Assembly (NCBI RefSeq): GCF_018127965.1
Contig: NZ_CP072349.1
Span: 1 to 64,000 of the forward strand
Direction: 5' to 3'
DNA: 64,000 nucleotides
DNA from: Prevotella melaninogenica
Lineage (GTDB): Bacteria; Bacteroidota; Bacteroidia; Bacteroidales; Bacteroidaceae
In this document: one piece after another, positions 36,468-46,411 of the stretch
How the letters are laid out: every line of letters starts with the position of its first letter
Numbering within the stretch: the first letter of the stretch is position 1
Made by a program: the position numbers and the translations under genes
The notes under the pieces: generated by a model
The model's input: the letters and a program-made list of their open reading frames with translations, nothing else
The model's database searches: none
What the model was told of the DNA's origin: nothing

Positions 36468-37403
36468 TTATTGCTTAGGCAGATTAGTAGCCTTCGGCTT
36501 ATTCTTATTAGATGACTTCTTCTTCACCTTAAACTTATCGAATCCCTTACCAAAGACACCCATTACCTGACTCTGTGTTACGAAGGCATCTGGGTCGATA
36601 TCATCAATCATACGATAGACATATGACGCTTCACGTTGGCGAGTTACTACGATAACAATCTTTATATCGCTACCCGTATAATAGCCCTTTGCATCGATTA
36701 TCGTACTGGTACGATGGGGTTGGTCTTGCGATATCATATCACAAATCTCTTTATAACGCTCCGAAATGATAAGGAACTGTACCGAACGACGACTGGAATT
36801 GATAACTTGGTCGAGTACAAAAGAGGTGATAATCAAGTTTACATAACCATAGATAACCTGCTCCCAACTACGAAGAACAAGGTAACTTCCCGTTACGATG
36901 GTCATATCCACTAACAAAATGACACGTCCAAGAGATATATCACGGTATTTATTGACTATCGCTGCGACGATATCCGAGCCACCAGAGCTACCATTATAGG
37001 AGAGTCCAAAAGCTAAACCAACACCACAAAACGACGCACCAATGATTGCTGCCATAAAAGGTTGCCCATGTAAGAGTCCCGGATGGGGAAAGACAGTACC
37101 CATAACCTTTGTGATAACCGTCAGCATCACAACGCCATAGATAGTGCGGATACAGAACTTTAAGCCTAAAACCTTCAGTGCAATGGCTAATAGAATTGCG
37201 TTTAGGACAAAATAAGTGTTAGCAACAGGGATTCCTTGTCCCCAATTCAAAATGGAAGCAAGACCTGCTACGCCACCATTACCGATGTGATTAGGTAGTA
37301 GAAAAACCATCCAACCGATAGCGTAGGACAGCATACCTACGGCTATCATTACATAGTCTAAGATTTCCCGATAAAGGACCTTCTTATTAATCTTGTTAAT
37401 CAT
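36468..37403 (-). CDS. YitT family membrane protein (DUF161/DUF2179)
   Basis: The protein has 311 residues. Five or six transmembrane helices in the first 200 residues include the family motif HIGNGGVAGLASILNWGQGIPVANTYFVLN and GASFCGVGLAFGLSYNGSSGGSDIVAAIVNKYRDISLG. A cytoplasmic DUF2179 domain follows (about 210-290; DMISQDQPHRTSTIIDAKGYYTGSDIKIVIVVTRQREASYVYRMIDDIDPDAFV). The tail is basic. Function unknown; a transporter-like role is often suggested. Confidence 0.92.
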   Translation of the reverse strand: MINKINKKVLYREILDYVMIAVGMLSYAIGWMVFLLPNHIGNGGVAGLASILNWGQGIPVANTYFVLNAILLAIALKVLGLKFCIRTIYGVVMLTVITKVMGTVFPHPGLLHGQPFMAAIIGASFCGVGLAFGLSYNGSSGGSDIVAAIVNKYRDISLGRVILLVDMTIVTGSYLVLRSWEQVIYGYVNLIITSFVLDQVINSSRRSVQFLIISERYKEICDMISQDQPHRTSTIIDAKGYYTGSDIKIVIVVTRQREASYVYRMIDDIDPDAFVTQSQVMGVFGKGFDKFKVKKKSSNKNKPKATNLPKQ

Positions 37404-37484
37404 ACGTTTAAGGATATGAGTGAAATGACGCTACAAATTTAGATAAATTTTCCGAAACAAAGCACTTGCACAGAAAAAATAGAG

Positions 37485-37492
37485 TACCTTTG
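37485..37492 (+). promoter_or_regulatory. -7 box TACCTTTG, upstream promoter of ruvB
   Basis: TACCTTTG followed by GCAGAAAATAA, a context seen at several promoters here. It would give ruvB a leader of about 170 nt. A second TTTTTGCAGAAAAT at 37644 may be a weaker start site. Confidence 0.45.
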
Positions 37493-37664
37493 CAGAAAAT
37501 AATATATACCTTGAGCGTGTAGAAGAAGAGTCGTAGACGGCAATTCATAGGGAAGCACAACACATATATCCATAAAAGAATGCATTTGACGGATATATTA
37601 ACCATGTGCAAAGACATTATCTACACACTCTTCCACTTGCATCTTTTTGCAGAAAATTAGCAAT

Positions 37665-38699
37665 ATGCCAGAAGATTTTGACATACATGAAGAAAGGCTG
37701 AACTCGGTTGAGAAGGATTTCGAAAACGCTCTACGCCCTCTGAAATTTAATGATTTCAGCGGACAGTCGAAGGTGGTCGAAAACCTCAGCGTCTTTGTTG
37801 AAGCCGCTAAGTTCCGTGGCGAACCGCTCGACCATACCCTCTTACACGGTCCTCCGGGATTGGGTAAGACAACGTTGAGCAATATTATCGCTAACGAATT
37901 GGGCGTTGGTTTCAAGATTACCTCTGGTCCGGTACTCGACAAGCCGGGCGACCTTGCGGGCATCCTCACCTCCTTAGAGCCTAACGACGTCTTGTTTATT
38001 GACGAGATACACCGCCTTTCTCCTGTCGTAGAGGAGTATCTTTACTCTGCGATGGAGGACTATCGTATTGACATTATGATTGATAAGGGACCGTCTGCAC
38101 GTTCTATCCAGATTGACCTCAACCCATTCACACTCGTTGGTGCAACGACACGAAGCGGACTGCTCACAGCTCCTCTCCGTGCACGCTTTGGTATTAATCT
38201 CCATTTGGAGTATTATGATCCAGAGACTTTAAAGCGCATTATCAAGCGTTCGGCTACCCTATTAAAAGTGCCTATCGTGGACGAAGCTGCGGATGAAATT
38301 GCACGTCGCTCACGTGGTACGCCACGTATCTGTAACGCCCTACTCCGCCGTGTACGCGACTTCGCACAGGTGAAGGGTAATGGTACGATCACACCCGAAA
38401 TCGCTACGATGTCACTACAGTCGTTGAACATTGACAAATATGGTTTGGACGAGATAGATAACAAGATTCTACTCACCATTATCGATAAGTTCCGTGGCGG
38501 TCCAGTAGGTGTTTCTACCATTGCCACTGCTATCGGTGAGGATTCTGGTACGGTGGAAGAGGTTTACGAACCTTTCCTTATTATGGAAGGTTTCATCAAA
38601 CGAACCCCTCGTGGACGTGTGGCAACACAGCTTGCCTACGACCATCTCGGACGAAACTCATATCAAGACAATCCTCTACAACCAGGATTATTCGATTAA
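37665..38699 (+). CDS. ruvB: Holliday junction branch migration ATPase RuvB
   Basis: From the ATG at 37665 the protein has 344 residues and starts [34 protein letters not shown]. Walker [13 protein letters not shown], Walker [11 protein letters not shown], sensor [20 protein letters not shown] with the Arg finger, and the C-terminal winged helix ([40 protein letters not shown]) are all present. RuvB drives branch migration with RuvA in recombinational repair. Six upstream codons from a TTG lie over a promoter-like sequence and are not counted. Confidence 0.98.
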   Translation: MPEDFDIHEERLNSVEKDFENALRPLKFNDFSGQSKVVENLSVFVEAAKFRGEPLDHTLLHGPPGLGKTTLSNIIANELGVGFKITSGPVLDKPGDLAGILTSLEPNDVLFIDEIHRLSPVVEEYLYSAMEDYRIDIMIDKGPSARSIQIDLNPFTLVGATTRSGLLTAPLRARFGINLHLEYYDPETLKRIIKRSATLLKVPIVDEAADEIARRSRGTPRICNALLRRVRDFAQVKGNGTITPEIATMSLQSLNIDKYGLDEIDNKILLTIIDKFRGGPVGVSTIATAIGEDSGTVEEVYEPFLIMEGFIKRTPRGRVATQLAYDHLGRNSYQDNPLQPGLFD

Positions 38700-38707
38700 A
38701 AGACATT

Positions 38708-38741
38708 CCATTGCAAACGTTCACTATGAACAATGCAATGG
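38708..38741 (+). terminator. Terminator-like hairpin after ruvB
   Basis: CCATTGCA..GTTC / GAAC..TGCAATGG stem followed by AGTTTATCTTTTAATT. Confidence 0.7.
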
Positions 38742-38775
38742 AGTTTATCTTTTAATTGTCCCCTTTTGTATCGAT

Positions 38776-39090
38776 ATTTGTAAACTATTTTTAAATAATT
38801 CAAAACCAATACATGCTCTTTTGGCTTCTAAAAGACGCCTAATTGACTTGCAAAAGACGCCCTTTAAGCCCCTTACTAACGCCCTTTTGAAGTCCAATTA
38901 AGCACCTTTTCTTAAACAGTTTTATAACCAACTGATTTCCTGACTGTTACAAACTCGATTTTAAAACGTGTTTTTATCATTATTTGCAGGTGTTTTACTC
39001 GAATTTCTGTAACGATTTTTCAAAATCCATTCTGCGATTTTTTTGAGTATTAAATGAAAAGGTTTTCTGTATTGGAGGATGATAATAAAT
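38776..39090 (-). repeat. Family A intergenic repeat, copy 4
   Basis: Reverse orientation. Begins TTTGTAAACTATTTTTA and carries modules TTTTGGCTTC.AAAAGACGCC, AATTGACTTGCAAAAGACGC, CTTACTAACGCCCTTTTGAA and AATTAAGCACCTTTT. Its far end (GGAGGATGATAATAAATT) still aligns with copy 1 (GAGGGGATGATAATAGAAT in complement). It lies between ruvB and the acyltransferase gene. Confidence 0.8.
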
Positions 39091-39151
39091 TGCTAACACC
39101 TATCAAATTTCGAAATTTAAGAGGCTAATTATTCTTTTACAACTACATCTT

Positions 39152-39182
39152 TTTGAAGTGTCCTACTAATTTCCTAACTTTG
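39152..39182 (+). promoter_or_regulatory. Acyltransferase promoter: TTTG, 19 nt, TAACTTTG
   Basis: -33 TTTG at 39152-39155 and -7 TAACTTTG at 39175-39182. The transcript would start near 39189, which argues against the ATG at 39188 as the start. Confidence 0.6.
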
Positions 39183-39199
39183 TCGCCATGATTATTCAA

Positions 39200-40213
39200 A
39201 TGCATAAACCTAAGGCAAGGATGGAAGAACTGGACTTTCTCAAGTTCGTCTTCATCACGCTGATGATTGCTTTCCACCTTACTTATATTGGCGACACCTA
39301 CCCTGTTGCAAAACAGTTGGTCTACACTTTCCATATGCCGGGCTTCCTATTGGTGTCAGGTTATCTGTTTAATGTGAATAAGTCGTGGGCTGCTTTGGGG
39401 AAAACTATGCTTTGGATATTCATTCCATACGCTGTGATGGAAAGTGGCTATACCGTAATGGCTTCGCTACTTCCTATCCGTGAACACATTGATCATTTGA
39501 CTATAGGAGTACTGATTGACCATATCTTCCTTCATCCGATGGGACCTTATTGGTACTTACATACCTTGATGATTTGCGGTATCTTCTATTATATCGCATT
39601 CAAGAAACCTAAAGGACGTTTTTCATCGGTATTGAAACAAGAGAAACCACTGCTGCCTCTCAAAATGATGAGTTTGGAGAATCAGGTGCTGTTAGGTAGG
39701 TTTATCCTTCTTGCCCTGTTCCTTTGGTTGCTCTCACACGGCTGTGGACTACTCTCAATAGCCAATGCAGCCTACTTCCTTGTAGGTGCTATCATACGCC
39801 AAGCAGTGGGCAATTTCCGTCAAGCATTCCCTGCACGTTGGTGGACATTAGGACTTTTGGTAGTATGGTGTATCGACCCAACCCATTACGAAAAGGCATC
39901 TTTTGCAGGTGCATGTTTGGTGTTTTTAGTTATCGGTTCGCTGTTGTGGATTTATCAGTTAGGGATTGCACAACCACTGCGCAACCTCTTTCTCTTTATC
40001 GGGCGTAACACTTTACCCCTCTTACTCTTCTCTCCTATCTTCACGATTCTTGCCAAATTCTATCAACCTCTGTTGCTTCGTGTGGAGCCAACGGGAATGT
40101 TCTTCCTTGTGGTCAGTGTGGTATTTGCCATTGCAGGCTCGTTTGGCATAACATGGTTGATGGATGTTACGGGCATCTCAAAGCTATTCTTTGGAAAAAA
40201 AGGACTGATATAA
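39200..40213 (+). CDS. Acyltransferase 3 family membrane protein
   Basis: About 337 residues with some ten hydrophobic helices. The family signature ELDFLKFVFITLMIAFHLTYIGDTYPVAKQLVYTFHMPGFLLVSGYLF includes the conserved His. MGPYWYLHTLMICGIFYYI and FIGRNTLPLLLFSPIF are also typical. It should move an acyl group onto a cell-surface glycan or lipid; the substrate is unknown. Start candidates are 39188, 39200 and 39221. The promoter position makes 39188 unlikely, and 39221 (MEELDFLKF) is also plausible. Confidence 0.85.
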   Translation: MHKPKARMEELDFLKFVFITLMIAFHLTYIGDTYPVAKQLVYTFHMPGFLLVSGYLFNVNKSWAALGKTMLWIFIPYAVMESGYTVMASLLPIREHIDHLTIGVLIDHIFLHPMGPYWYLHTLMICGIFYYIAFKKPKGRFSSVLKQEKPLLPLKMMSLENQVLLGRFILLALFLWLLSHGCGLLSIANAAYFLVGAIIRQAVGNFRQAFPARWWTLGLLVVWCIDPTHYEKASFAGACLVFLVIGSLLWIYQLGIAQPLRNLFLFIGRNTLPLLLFSPIFTILAKFYQPLLLRVEPTGMFFLVVSVVFAIAGSFGITWLMDVTGISKLFFGKKGLI

Positions 40214-40229
40214 GGAGGGGCTTAGATAG

Positions 40230-40298
40230 TTATTGTTTATTAGCCTTATTAGGCTAATTGGGCTAATAAGGCTAATTGGGCTAATAAAACTAATAACT
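40230..40298. repeat. Family D GGCTAATAA repeat array, locus 3
   Basis: About seven 9-mers (TTAGGCTAATTGGGCTAATA, AGGCTAATTGGGCTAATAAA) between convergent genes. Confidence 0.65.
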
Positions 40299-40303
40299 TC
40301 TCC

Positions 40304-40843
40304 CTAAATTCTTTCCTGCTTTAGCGGTGTCCCGTCAAGCGTATAAGCTGTGAAGACACCATGCTCATAGGTCATGAAGGTAGGCACGTTTCCACCTTTT
40401 GGGAAAGTGATAGAGCCGAGATTGCAAACAAGCGTACCCTCCTGCTGGGTGAGTTCCCAAAGATGTGTATGCCCATAGACTATCGCATCGAAATGACCTT
40501 TTGGCATTGTGGACTTGTTATAGATATGTCCATGTGTTAGGAAAATCTTTCGTCCCTCATCAACTAACATCAAATAGTCGGACATCATAGGGAAATCAAG
40601 TAGCATCTGATCAACTTCTGCATCACAGTTTCCACGTACTGCCACAATGTTATTAGCACGTTTATTTAGTACTTCCACGATCCCTTTAGCATCTATTCCC
40701 TCTGGGATAGAGTTGCGTGGACCATAATTTAGTATGTCTCCAAGTATGCAAAGCATGTCACAATGCTCGCGATCATAGAATTGTAGCACCTTCTCCAGTG
40801 CTGGCAGACATCCGTGGATATCTGATACCAATAGATATTTCAT
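40304..40843 (-). CDS. YfcE-like metallophosphoesterase
   Basis: The protein has 179 residues. Metal-binding motifs in order: SDIHGC (Asp, His), LGDILNYGP, VRGNCDAE, THGHIY and YGHTHLWEL. It matches the YfcE/MJ0936 group of small phosphodiesterases at normal length. Cytoplasmic; the natural substrate is unknown. The promoter TACCTTTG is at 40870-40877, 27 nt before the start. Confidence 0.92.
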   Translation of the reverse strand: MKYLLVSDIHGCLPALEKVLQFYDREHCDMLCILGDILNYGPRNSIPEGIDAKGIVEVLNKRANNIVAVRGNCDAEVDQMLLDFPMMSDYLMLVDEGRKIFLTHGHIYNKSTMPKGHFDAIVYGHTHLWELTQQEGTLVCNLGSITFPKGGNVPTFMTYEHGVFTAYTLDGTPLKQERI

Positions 40844-40869
40844 ATCACCTTGACTGTTTGTTTCTATGG

Positions 40870-40877
40870 CAAAGGTA
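40870..40877 (-). promoter_or_regulatory. -7 box TACCTTTG for the phosphoesterase gene
   Basis: A minus-strand TAnnTTTG match shortly before the start codon. Confidence 0.45.
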
Positions 40878-40904
40878 ATGTTATTTTCTCATATAACCTT
40901 TAAT

Positions 40905-41002
40905 TTAACCCAAATCGCTCATTAGAACCTCAACATATTTTGCTTTATTATCGAACAATAAGACTAAAGAATAAAATATATTTCAATGGAAACAATCTCT
41001 TA
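40905..41002 (+). repeat. Family B element fragment
   Basis: TTAACCCAAATCGCTCATTA followed by CAACATATTTTGCTTTATTATCGA matches one end of the complete element that begins at 41003, then diverges. It appears to be a truncated copy directly beside the intact one. Confidence 0.6.
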
Positions 41003-41204
41003 TTAACCCAAATCGGTCATTAGAGGCTAAACATATTTTGTTTTATTATCGAGCAGATTGTTTGGATTTGTAACGCGGGCATAGCGGGCTACGTCAAGTT
41101 ACAAAGACTAACAAGATGCCGATAAGAAAATAAAAGATGTTAGGAAACAATACCAGAGTAATAAGAATTATACATATTGTGGTCTAATGACCGATTTGGG
41201 TTAA
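41003..41204 (+). mobile_element. MITE-like family B element, copy 2
   Basis: Perfect 22-bp terminal inverted repeats (41003-41024 and 41183-41204; core AACCCAAATCGGTCATTAGA) bound about 160 bp of non-coding DNA. The interior contains CATATTTTGTTTTATTATCG, GGGCTACGTCAAGTTACA and ATAAAAGATGTTAGGAAACA, all found in reverse at 13386-13582. It has no transposase, so it would depend on one supplied elsewhere. Confidence 0.8.
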
Positions 41205-41311
41205 CCATGTAAAAAGATGACATCCACTTCTAATAGTTTCCTTGTAAGAATAACACTTACAAGCCTAAAAGACATCAAATATTATTTTTTTTAATTATTT
41301 CCACGATTTTA

Positions 41312-41342
41312 TTTGATTGTTTGAAACTTTTAGTTATATTTG
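41312..41342 (+). promoter_or_regulatory. SusC operon promoter: TTTG, 19 nt, TATATTTG
   Basis: -33 TTTG (41312-41315) and -7 TATATTTG (41335-41342) are 19 nt apart. The in-frame TTG at 41340 is inside the -7 box, so translation must start at 41400 or 41406. Confidence 0.65.
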
Positions 41343-41399
41343 CGACATAATTATCTATTACATACAACCTTACTTGAAAATAATATAAAGACCAGCCTT

Positions 41400-44300
41400 A
41401 TGAATATGAAAAGACTCTTATTTTCTACCTTATTTATGCTGTCGGCAATCGTCAGCTTTGCCCAACAAGTATTCACTGCTTCGGGTGTTGTTGTCGACGA
41501 AACAGGTGAAACGATTATCGGTGCAACAGTTCAGGTAGTCGGTGACAGCAAACTGATTACAGCAACAGACATGGACGGTAAGTTTACACTTGCCAATATC
41601 AAGCCTGGTGCTAAGTTGGAAGTATCTTATGTCGGTATGAAAACCTTCACTGGTCCTGCCAAACCGACAATGAAGATTACGATGATTAACGACAACTCTG
41701 CGTTAGACGAGGTGGTTGTAACTGCCTTCGGTGAACAAAAGCGTTCGGCTTTTACAGGCTCTGCTGCCATTGTTGACTCTAAAAAGATTGAACATAAGCA
41801 GGTCAATAACGTAATGAGTAGTTTGAAAGGTGAGGCTGCTGGTGTTCAGATTATAGACAACAGCGGAGAACCTGGTTCAACCCCTTCTATCCGTGTACGT
41901 GGCTTTAGTAGTATTAGCGCAGGACAAAGCCCGCTGATTATAGTAGATGGTGCGCCTTACGATGGCGGTTGGAACAATCTTAACCCTGCCGATGTGGCAT
42001 CTGTAACCGTATTGAAAGATGCGTCTTCTACCGCACTCTATGGAGCACGAGGAGCCAATGGTGTTATCATGGTGACAACAAAACATGCACAAGTTGGTAA
42101 TGCACATATTTCTGTTGATATGAGATGGGGTACGAATAGTCGTATTAAACGCTACTATGAGACTATCGATGATCCTGTTAAATACTATGAGGTTTACTAT
42201 AATGCACTGTATAATTATCAACTGAAAGGACTCGGATTGACGCCTGCTCAAGCAACTATTGAGGCTAACAAACAACTCGTTGCACCTGGTGCAGCGGGTG
42301 GATTGGGATATCCAATATTTACTGTTCCAAACGGAGAACAGCTCATTGGGGAAGATGGTCGTATGAATCCACATGCCACTTTAGGACGTGTTATTGAGCA
42401 TAATGGTAAACGTTATACTATCTTACCAGACGATTGGAAAAGTCTTGCCTTTCGTAACGGATTACGCAAAGAGTATGATGTAAACCTGACTGGAGGTAGC
42501 GATAAGATGCAATACTACCTTTCTTTGGGTTACTTAAACAATGAAGGTGTGGCATATCATTCGGACTTTGAACGTATTACCGTTCGTGCCAAAGCGGACT
42601 ATGAAGCACGCAAATGGTTGAAGGTGGGTACAAACATGAACTTCTCTCGGGCTAAATACCATGTGATACCATCGGATGATAATGGTCTTTTCTATCAGTT
42701 AAATAATGTCGCACCTATCTATCCTGCCTTCATTCGTGATGAGCAAGGGAACATCATGACAGATGAGAATGGACAGATGTATGACTATGGTAATGGTGCT
42801 GTTATTGGACTAAGACGTCCTACGTTACCTAACATCAACCCATTACAAGAGAATGCTCTGAATACGAATAGTTCGAAAGTTAATATGTATTCGCTCTATG
42901 GCTATGCGAATATCATGCCTCTTGAGGGATTAAAGATTACCCTTAATGGTACGGTGACCGTCAACAACTCACGTGCAACTGAGACGAAACAGCCTTTCTA
43001 TGGATACAGTCATACGGCTTATCCAACGGGTGTTGTGACCAGAACAAGTGATCAAACCTTCTCTTATAACTTCCAACAACTCGTGAATTACAATCATGAC
43101 TTTGATCATCATCACATGGAATTGCTCCTTGGTCATGAGTTCTATCGCTACAACTACGAAAGCTTGTGGGGTACAAAACTTGGTATGGCATCCTACTTTA
43201 CCAACCAAACGCTTGCTGGAGCAATAAAGATGGATAATACTGGAGAGTCTGGTAATAGCAAATATGAGTCTGAAGGCTTCTTCTTCCGTGGGCAATACGA
43301 CTACGATCAGAAGTACTTTGGAAGTCTTTCTTTCCGTCGTGACGCCTCCAGTCGCTTTGATCCTCATCATCGTTGGGGTAACTTCTACTCCTTTGGTGGT
43401 GCTTGGACTATTACGAAAGAGCCTTTCATGAAGCCTTTCAAATGGTTGAATATGTTGAAACTAAAGGCTTCTTTCGGTCAGCAAGGTAATGATAATATTG
43501 GTGATTTCCACTATCTTGATACGTATAGTATCGTAAACACGAACAATAAGGTTGGATTAGTTCTCTCTGAAAAGGGTAACCCTAATATTACTTGGGAGAC
43601 CAATAACAACTTCAATGCAGGCTTCGATTTTGAATTGTTCAATAGCCGTTTGCGTGGTAGTATTGAGTATTTCTATAAGAAAACAACTGATATGCTCTGC
43701 TTTGTCTTTGCTCCTTACTCTGCTGGTTACAAAGGAACGTATGACAATATTGGTGATATGACGAACAAAGGTGTGGAGGTTGACCTCGCTGCTACCGTCT
43801 TAAAGACTAAAAATATCTCATGGGATGTCAACGTGAATGCAACTACTTACAAGAATGAAATCATCAAACTCGCTGACGTCCTCAAAGCTGATCTCGTTGT
43901 AGATGGGCACCCTGGCTATAGTAGTGGCGAACGAATCTATGCCGAGGGACTTCCTATTTACGAGTGGTATATGCCTCGTTATGCTGGTGTCTCTAATGAA
44001 GGAAAGGCTATGTGGTACTACACGGATACTGATGGAACACTTAAGAAGACAGATGTCTATGGTAATGCGAGTTATTACTCATGTGGAAGTCCACATCCAG
44101 ACCTCTATGGTGGCTTTGGAACAACGCTGAATGCGTATGGTTTCGACTTCTCAATCTCCTTCGCTTATTCGTTAGGAGGACTCTCATACGACTATGGTTA
44201 TGCTGGTTATATGGGTCCACCAAGTGGCACCTTAGGAGGAACAACTATCCATAAAGACGTTCTCAATGCATGGTCAGCAGACAATCCAAACAGTAATATC

Positions 44301-44588
44301 CCACGTTGGCAATACGACGACCCAAGCGTTAGTTCTCTCTGCGACCGTTTCCTCATCAGCGGTAGCTATCTAAGCTTACAGAATATCAACCTTGGCTACA
44401 CCCTACCTAAGCTATGGGTAAGCAAGATTGGATTGGAGAATGTACGCATATATGTGGCTGCTGACAACGTATACTTTTGGAGTAAGCGTAAGGGATTCGA
44501 CCCACGTGGTTCCTTCTCAGGAGGTAGTAGTACGTCCATCTATAGCCCAACGAGAACCATCTCTGGTGGTATTAAACTAACATTCTAA
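41400..44588 (+). CDS. SusC/RagA-family TonB-dependent outer-membrane transporter
   Basis: About 1,062 residues from the ATG at 41400. Signal peptide (MKRLLFSTLFMLSAIVSFAQQ), carboxypeptidase-regulatory-like domain (SGVVVDETGETIIGATVQVVGDSKLITATDMDGKFTLANIKPGAKLEVSYVGM), TonB-box-like segment (ALDEVVVTAFGEQKRSAFTG), plug (GEAAGVQIIDNSGEPGSTPSIRVRGFSSISAGQSPLIIVDG..LKDASSTALYGARGANGVIMVTT) and a 22-strand-type barrel ending in ISGGIKLTF. With the SusD partner 29 nt downstream it imports a large nutrient, glycan or peptide. No CAZyme, protease, sigma factor or hybrid sensor is adjacent, so the substrate cannot be read from context. Confidence 0.95.
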   Translation: MNMKRLLFSTLFMLSAIVSFAQQVFTASGVVVDETGETIIGATVQVVGDSKLITATDMDGKFTLANIKPGAKLEVSYVGMKTFTGPAKPTMKITMINDNSALDEVVVTAFGEQKRSAFTGSAAIVDSKKIEHKQVNNVMSSLKGEAAGVQIIDNSGEPGSTPSIRVRGFSSISAGQSPLIIVDGAPYDGGWNNLNPADVASVTVLKDASSTALYGARGANGVIMVTTKHAQVGNAHISVDMRWGTNSRIKRYYETIDDPVKYYEVYYNALYNYQLKGLGLTPAQATIEANKQLVAPGAAGGLGYPIFTVPNGEQLIGEDGRMNPHATLGRVIEHNGKRYTILPDDWKSLAFRNGLRKEYDVNLTGGSDKMQYYLSLGYLNNEGVAYHSDFERITVRAKADYEARKWLKVGTNMNFSRAKYHVIPSDDNGLFYQLNNVAPIYPAFIRDEQGNIMTDENGQMYDYGNGAVIGLRRPTLPNINPLQENALNTNSSKVNMYSLYGYANIMPLEGLKITLNGTVTVNNSRATETKQPFYGYSHTAYPTGVVTRTSDQTFSYNFQQLVNYNHDFDHHHMELLLGHEFYRYNYESLWGTKLGMASYFTNQTLAGAIKMDNTGESGNSKYESEGFFFRGQYDYDQKYFGSLSFRRDASSRFDPHHRWGNFYSFGGAWTITKEPFMKPFKWLNMLKLKASFGQQGNDNIGDFHYLDTYSIVNTNNKVGLVLSEKGNPNITWETNNNFNAGFDFELFNSRLRGSIEYFYKKTTDMLCFVFAPYSAGYKGTYDNIGDMTNKGVEVDLAATVLKTKNISWDVNVNATTYKNEIIKLADVLKADLVVDGHPGYSSGERIYAEGLPIYEWYMPRYAGVSNEGKAMWYYTDTDGTLKKTDVYGNASYYSCGSPHPDLYGGFGTTLNAYGFDFSISFAYSLGGLSYDYGYAGYMGPPSGTLGGTTIHKDVLNAWSADNPNSNIPRWQYDDPSVSSLCDRFLISGSYLSLQNINLGYTLPKLWVSKIGLENVRIYVAADNVYFWSKRKGFDPRGSFSGGSSTSIYSPTRTISGGIKLTF

Positions 44589-44617
44589 CCATCTTCTTAC
44601 ATTAATAGTACGTCATT

Positions 44618-46378
44618 ATGAAACGCTTAATATCAAATCACATCATAACGTTGGCTATCGTTGCTATCACCTTTGGCTTTACTTCTTGTATCGATAGCAT
44701 TGAACCGTCGGAAGTATTAACTTCTGACCAAGTAAGAAAGATGCCTTCTTCACAAGAAGGACTCATCAATGGTATCCTTTCTTATATGATAACCTTTGAC
44801 TCTTGGGGCTCTGGTGACCCTCTCAACGACTGGGGTTATCCTTGTCAGATGCACTATAGGGATGTATTAGGAAGTGATTTCCCTGTTTATAGTAGTAACT
44901 ATAGCTATTGGACAACAGTGGAAAGCGGTGTCAACACCCGTTTCAAAGCTTATTACACCTATCGTTTTTACTACGATTTCATTGCTACTTGTAACAATGT
45001 AACAAGTGTAGTAGATCCTGCCACAGCCTCACCAACCTCTAAAAACTACTTAGGTATAGCTCTGGCTTATCGTGCAATGGCTTATCTTGACATAGCTCGT
45101 CAGTTCGAATTCAAGAAGACTGGCATTGCAAGCTTGGATGATAAAGCGACAAAAAATGGAATATGGGGCCTCACAGTTCCTATCGTTACCGAAAAGACAA
45201 CGAAAGAAATGCAACGCCACAATCCACGTGCTCCGTTCTATAAGATGTATCGCTTCATCCTTACTGACCTCAACCATGCCGAGGAGTATCTGGCTAATTA
45301 TACACGTCCCGACAAGAACTTGCCTAACCTTAGTGTAGTCTATGGACTCAAAGCACGCCTTTGGATGGAAATGGCAAGCCGTTTTGATCAAAGCAGTGCA
45401 GACCTTAATGCAGCCATAGCAGCAGAAGATTCTGCAAGCATTGAGTATGATAAGTTAGGTATAACCACAGCTCGTGAGTGCTATGAGAAGGCACGCACCT
45501 ATGCTCGTAAGGCTGCCAGTGGTTACAGTCCTGTTACCGAAGCACAGTGGCATAGCACACAAGACGGCTTTAACAAGGAAAACCAAGCATGGATGTGGAA
45601 GTTAGGCTATACCACACGTGAGCAAATCAGCTATCTCTACTATACCTTCACCAGCACCATGTCATCAGAGACTACGTGGGGACTTGCTGGCGCATACGGT
45701 GCTACTCGTATGATTGGTAGTGCGCTCTATGATAAGATGCCGGAAGGTGACTGGCGCCATTATTCATGGATTGATCCGACCGCTGCAGGTACACATGAGG
45801 GTTACGAGAAATATGATTCTATCACCATTGGCACTAAGAAGGAGAGACTTTCCCTCTTAGATGAGGAGGCTTGGAAACAGCTACCAGCCTATGCTAACAT
45901 CAAGTTCCGTCCTGCCAAGGGTAATATCACTGATACCTACGAGGGACAATTCATCAGTCTTCCTTTGATGCGCATGGAGGAAATGGTATTTATCGACATT
46001 GAAGCTACAGCCCACCTTGATGGTGTTGCAGCAGGTGTTACGGCGCTGAAAGACTTTATGAACACTTATCGTTACACCGATAACTCCTATCAGGCAAATA
46101 ATGTCACCACGATGGAGGACTTCATAAAAGAACTGATGGTGCAGAAACGCATAGAGTTCTGGGGCGAGGGAATCACTTACTTCGACTATAAGCGACTTGC
46201 GCTTCAGATTCGCAGAAAGGACAATACCAATTATGAACCATCTGCACGAATCAATTCTAAGGAAGGTTATGTATGCCCATGGATGAACTTCTTCATCCTT
46301 GAATACGAGACACACAACAATGTGGCATGTAAACCAAACCCTGATACATCTGGAAGTTTGACGGTCACAAATCAGTAA
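44618..46378 (+). CDS. SusD/RagB-family outer-membrane lipoprotein
   Basis: The protein has 586 residues. The lipoprotein signal ends TFGFTSCIDS. The SusD fold is recognisable by the N-terminal TPR-like helices (SKNYLGIALAYRAMAYLDIARQFEF, NLSVVYGLKARLWMEMASRFD) and the C-terminal part (LPLMRMEEMVFIDIEATAHLDGVAAGVTALKDFMNTYR, ELMVQKRIEFWGEGITYFDYKRLAL). It forms the lid that captures ligand for the SusC barrel encoded just upstream. Ends with a strong terminator. Confidence 0.95.
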   Translation: MKRLISNHIITLAIVAITFGFTSCIDSIEPSEVLTSDQVRKMPSSQEGLINGILSYMITFDSWGSGDPLNDWGYPCQMHYRDVLGSDFPVYSSNYSYWTTVESGVNTRFKAYYTYRFYYDFIATCNNVTSVVDPATASPTSKNYLGIALAYRAMAYLDIARQFEFKKTGIASLDDKATKNGIWGLTVPIVTEKTTKEMQRHNPRAPFYKMYRFILTDLNHAEEYLANYTRPDKNLPNLSVVYGLKARLWMEMASRFDQSSADLNAAIAAEDSASIEYDKLGITTARECYEKARTYARKAASGYSPVTEAQWHSTQDGFNKENQAWMWKLGYTTREQISYLYYTFTSTMSSETTWGLAGAYGATRMIGSALYDKMPEGDWRHYSWIDPTAAGTHEGYEKYDSITIGTKKERLSLLDEEAWKQLPAYANIKFRPAKGNITDTYEGQFISLPLMRMEEMVFIDIEATAHLDGVAAGVTALKDFMNTYRYTDNSYQANNVTTMEDFIKELMVQKRIEFWGEGITYFDYKRLALQIRRKDNTNYEPSARINSKEGYVCPWMNFFILEYETHNNVACKPNPDTSGSLTVTNQ

Positions 46379-46411
46379 TAACTGAGGTTGAAAAGGAATA
46401 TTATTAAATAA

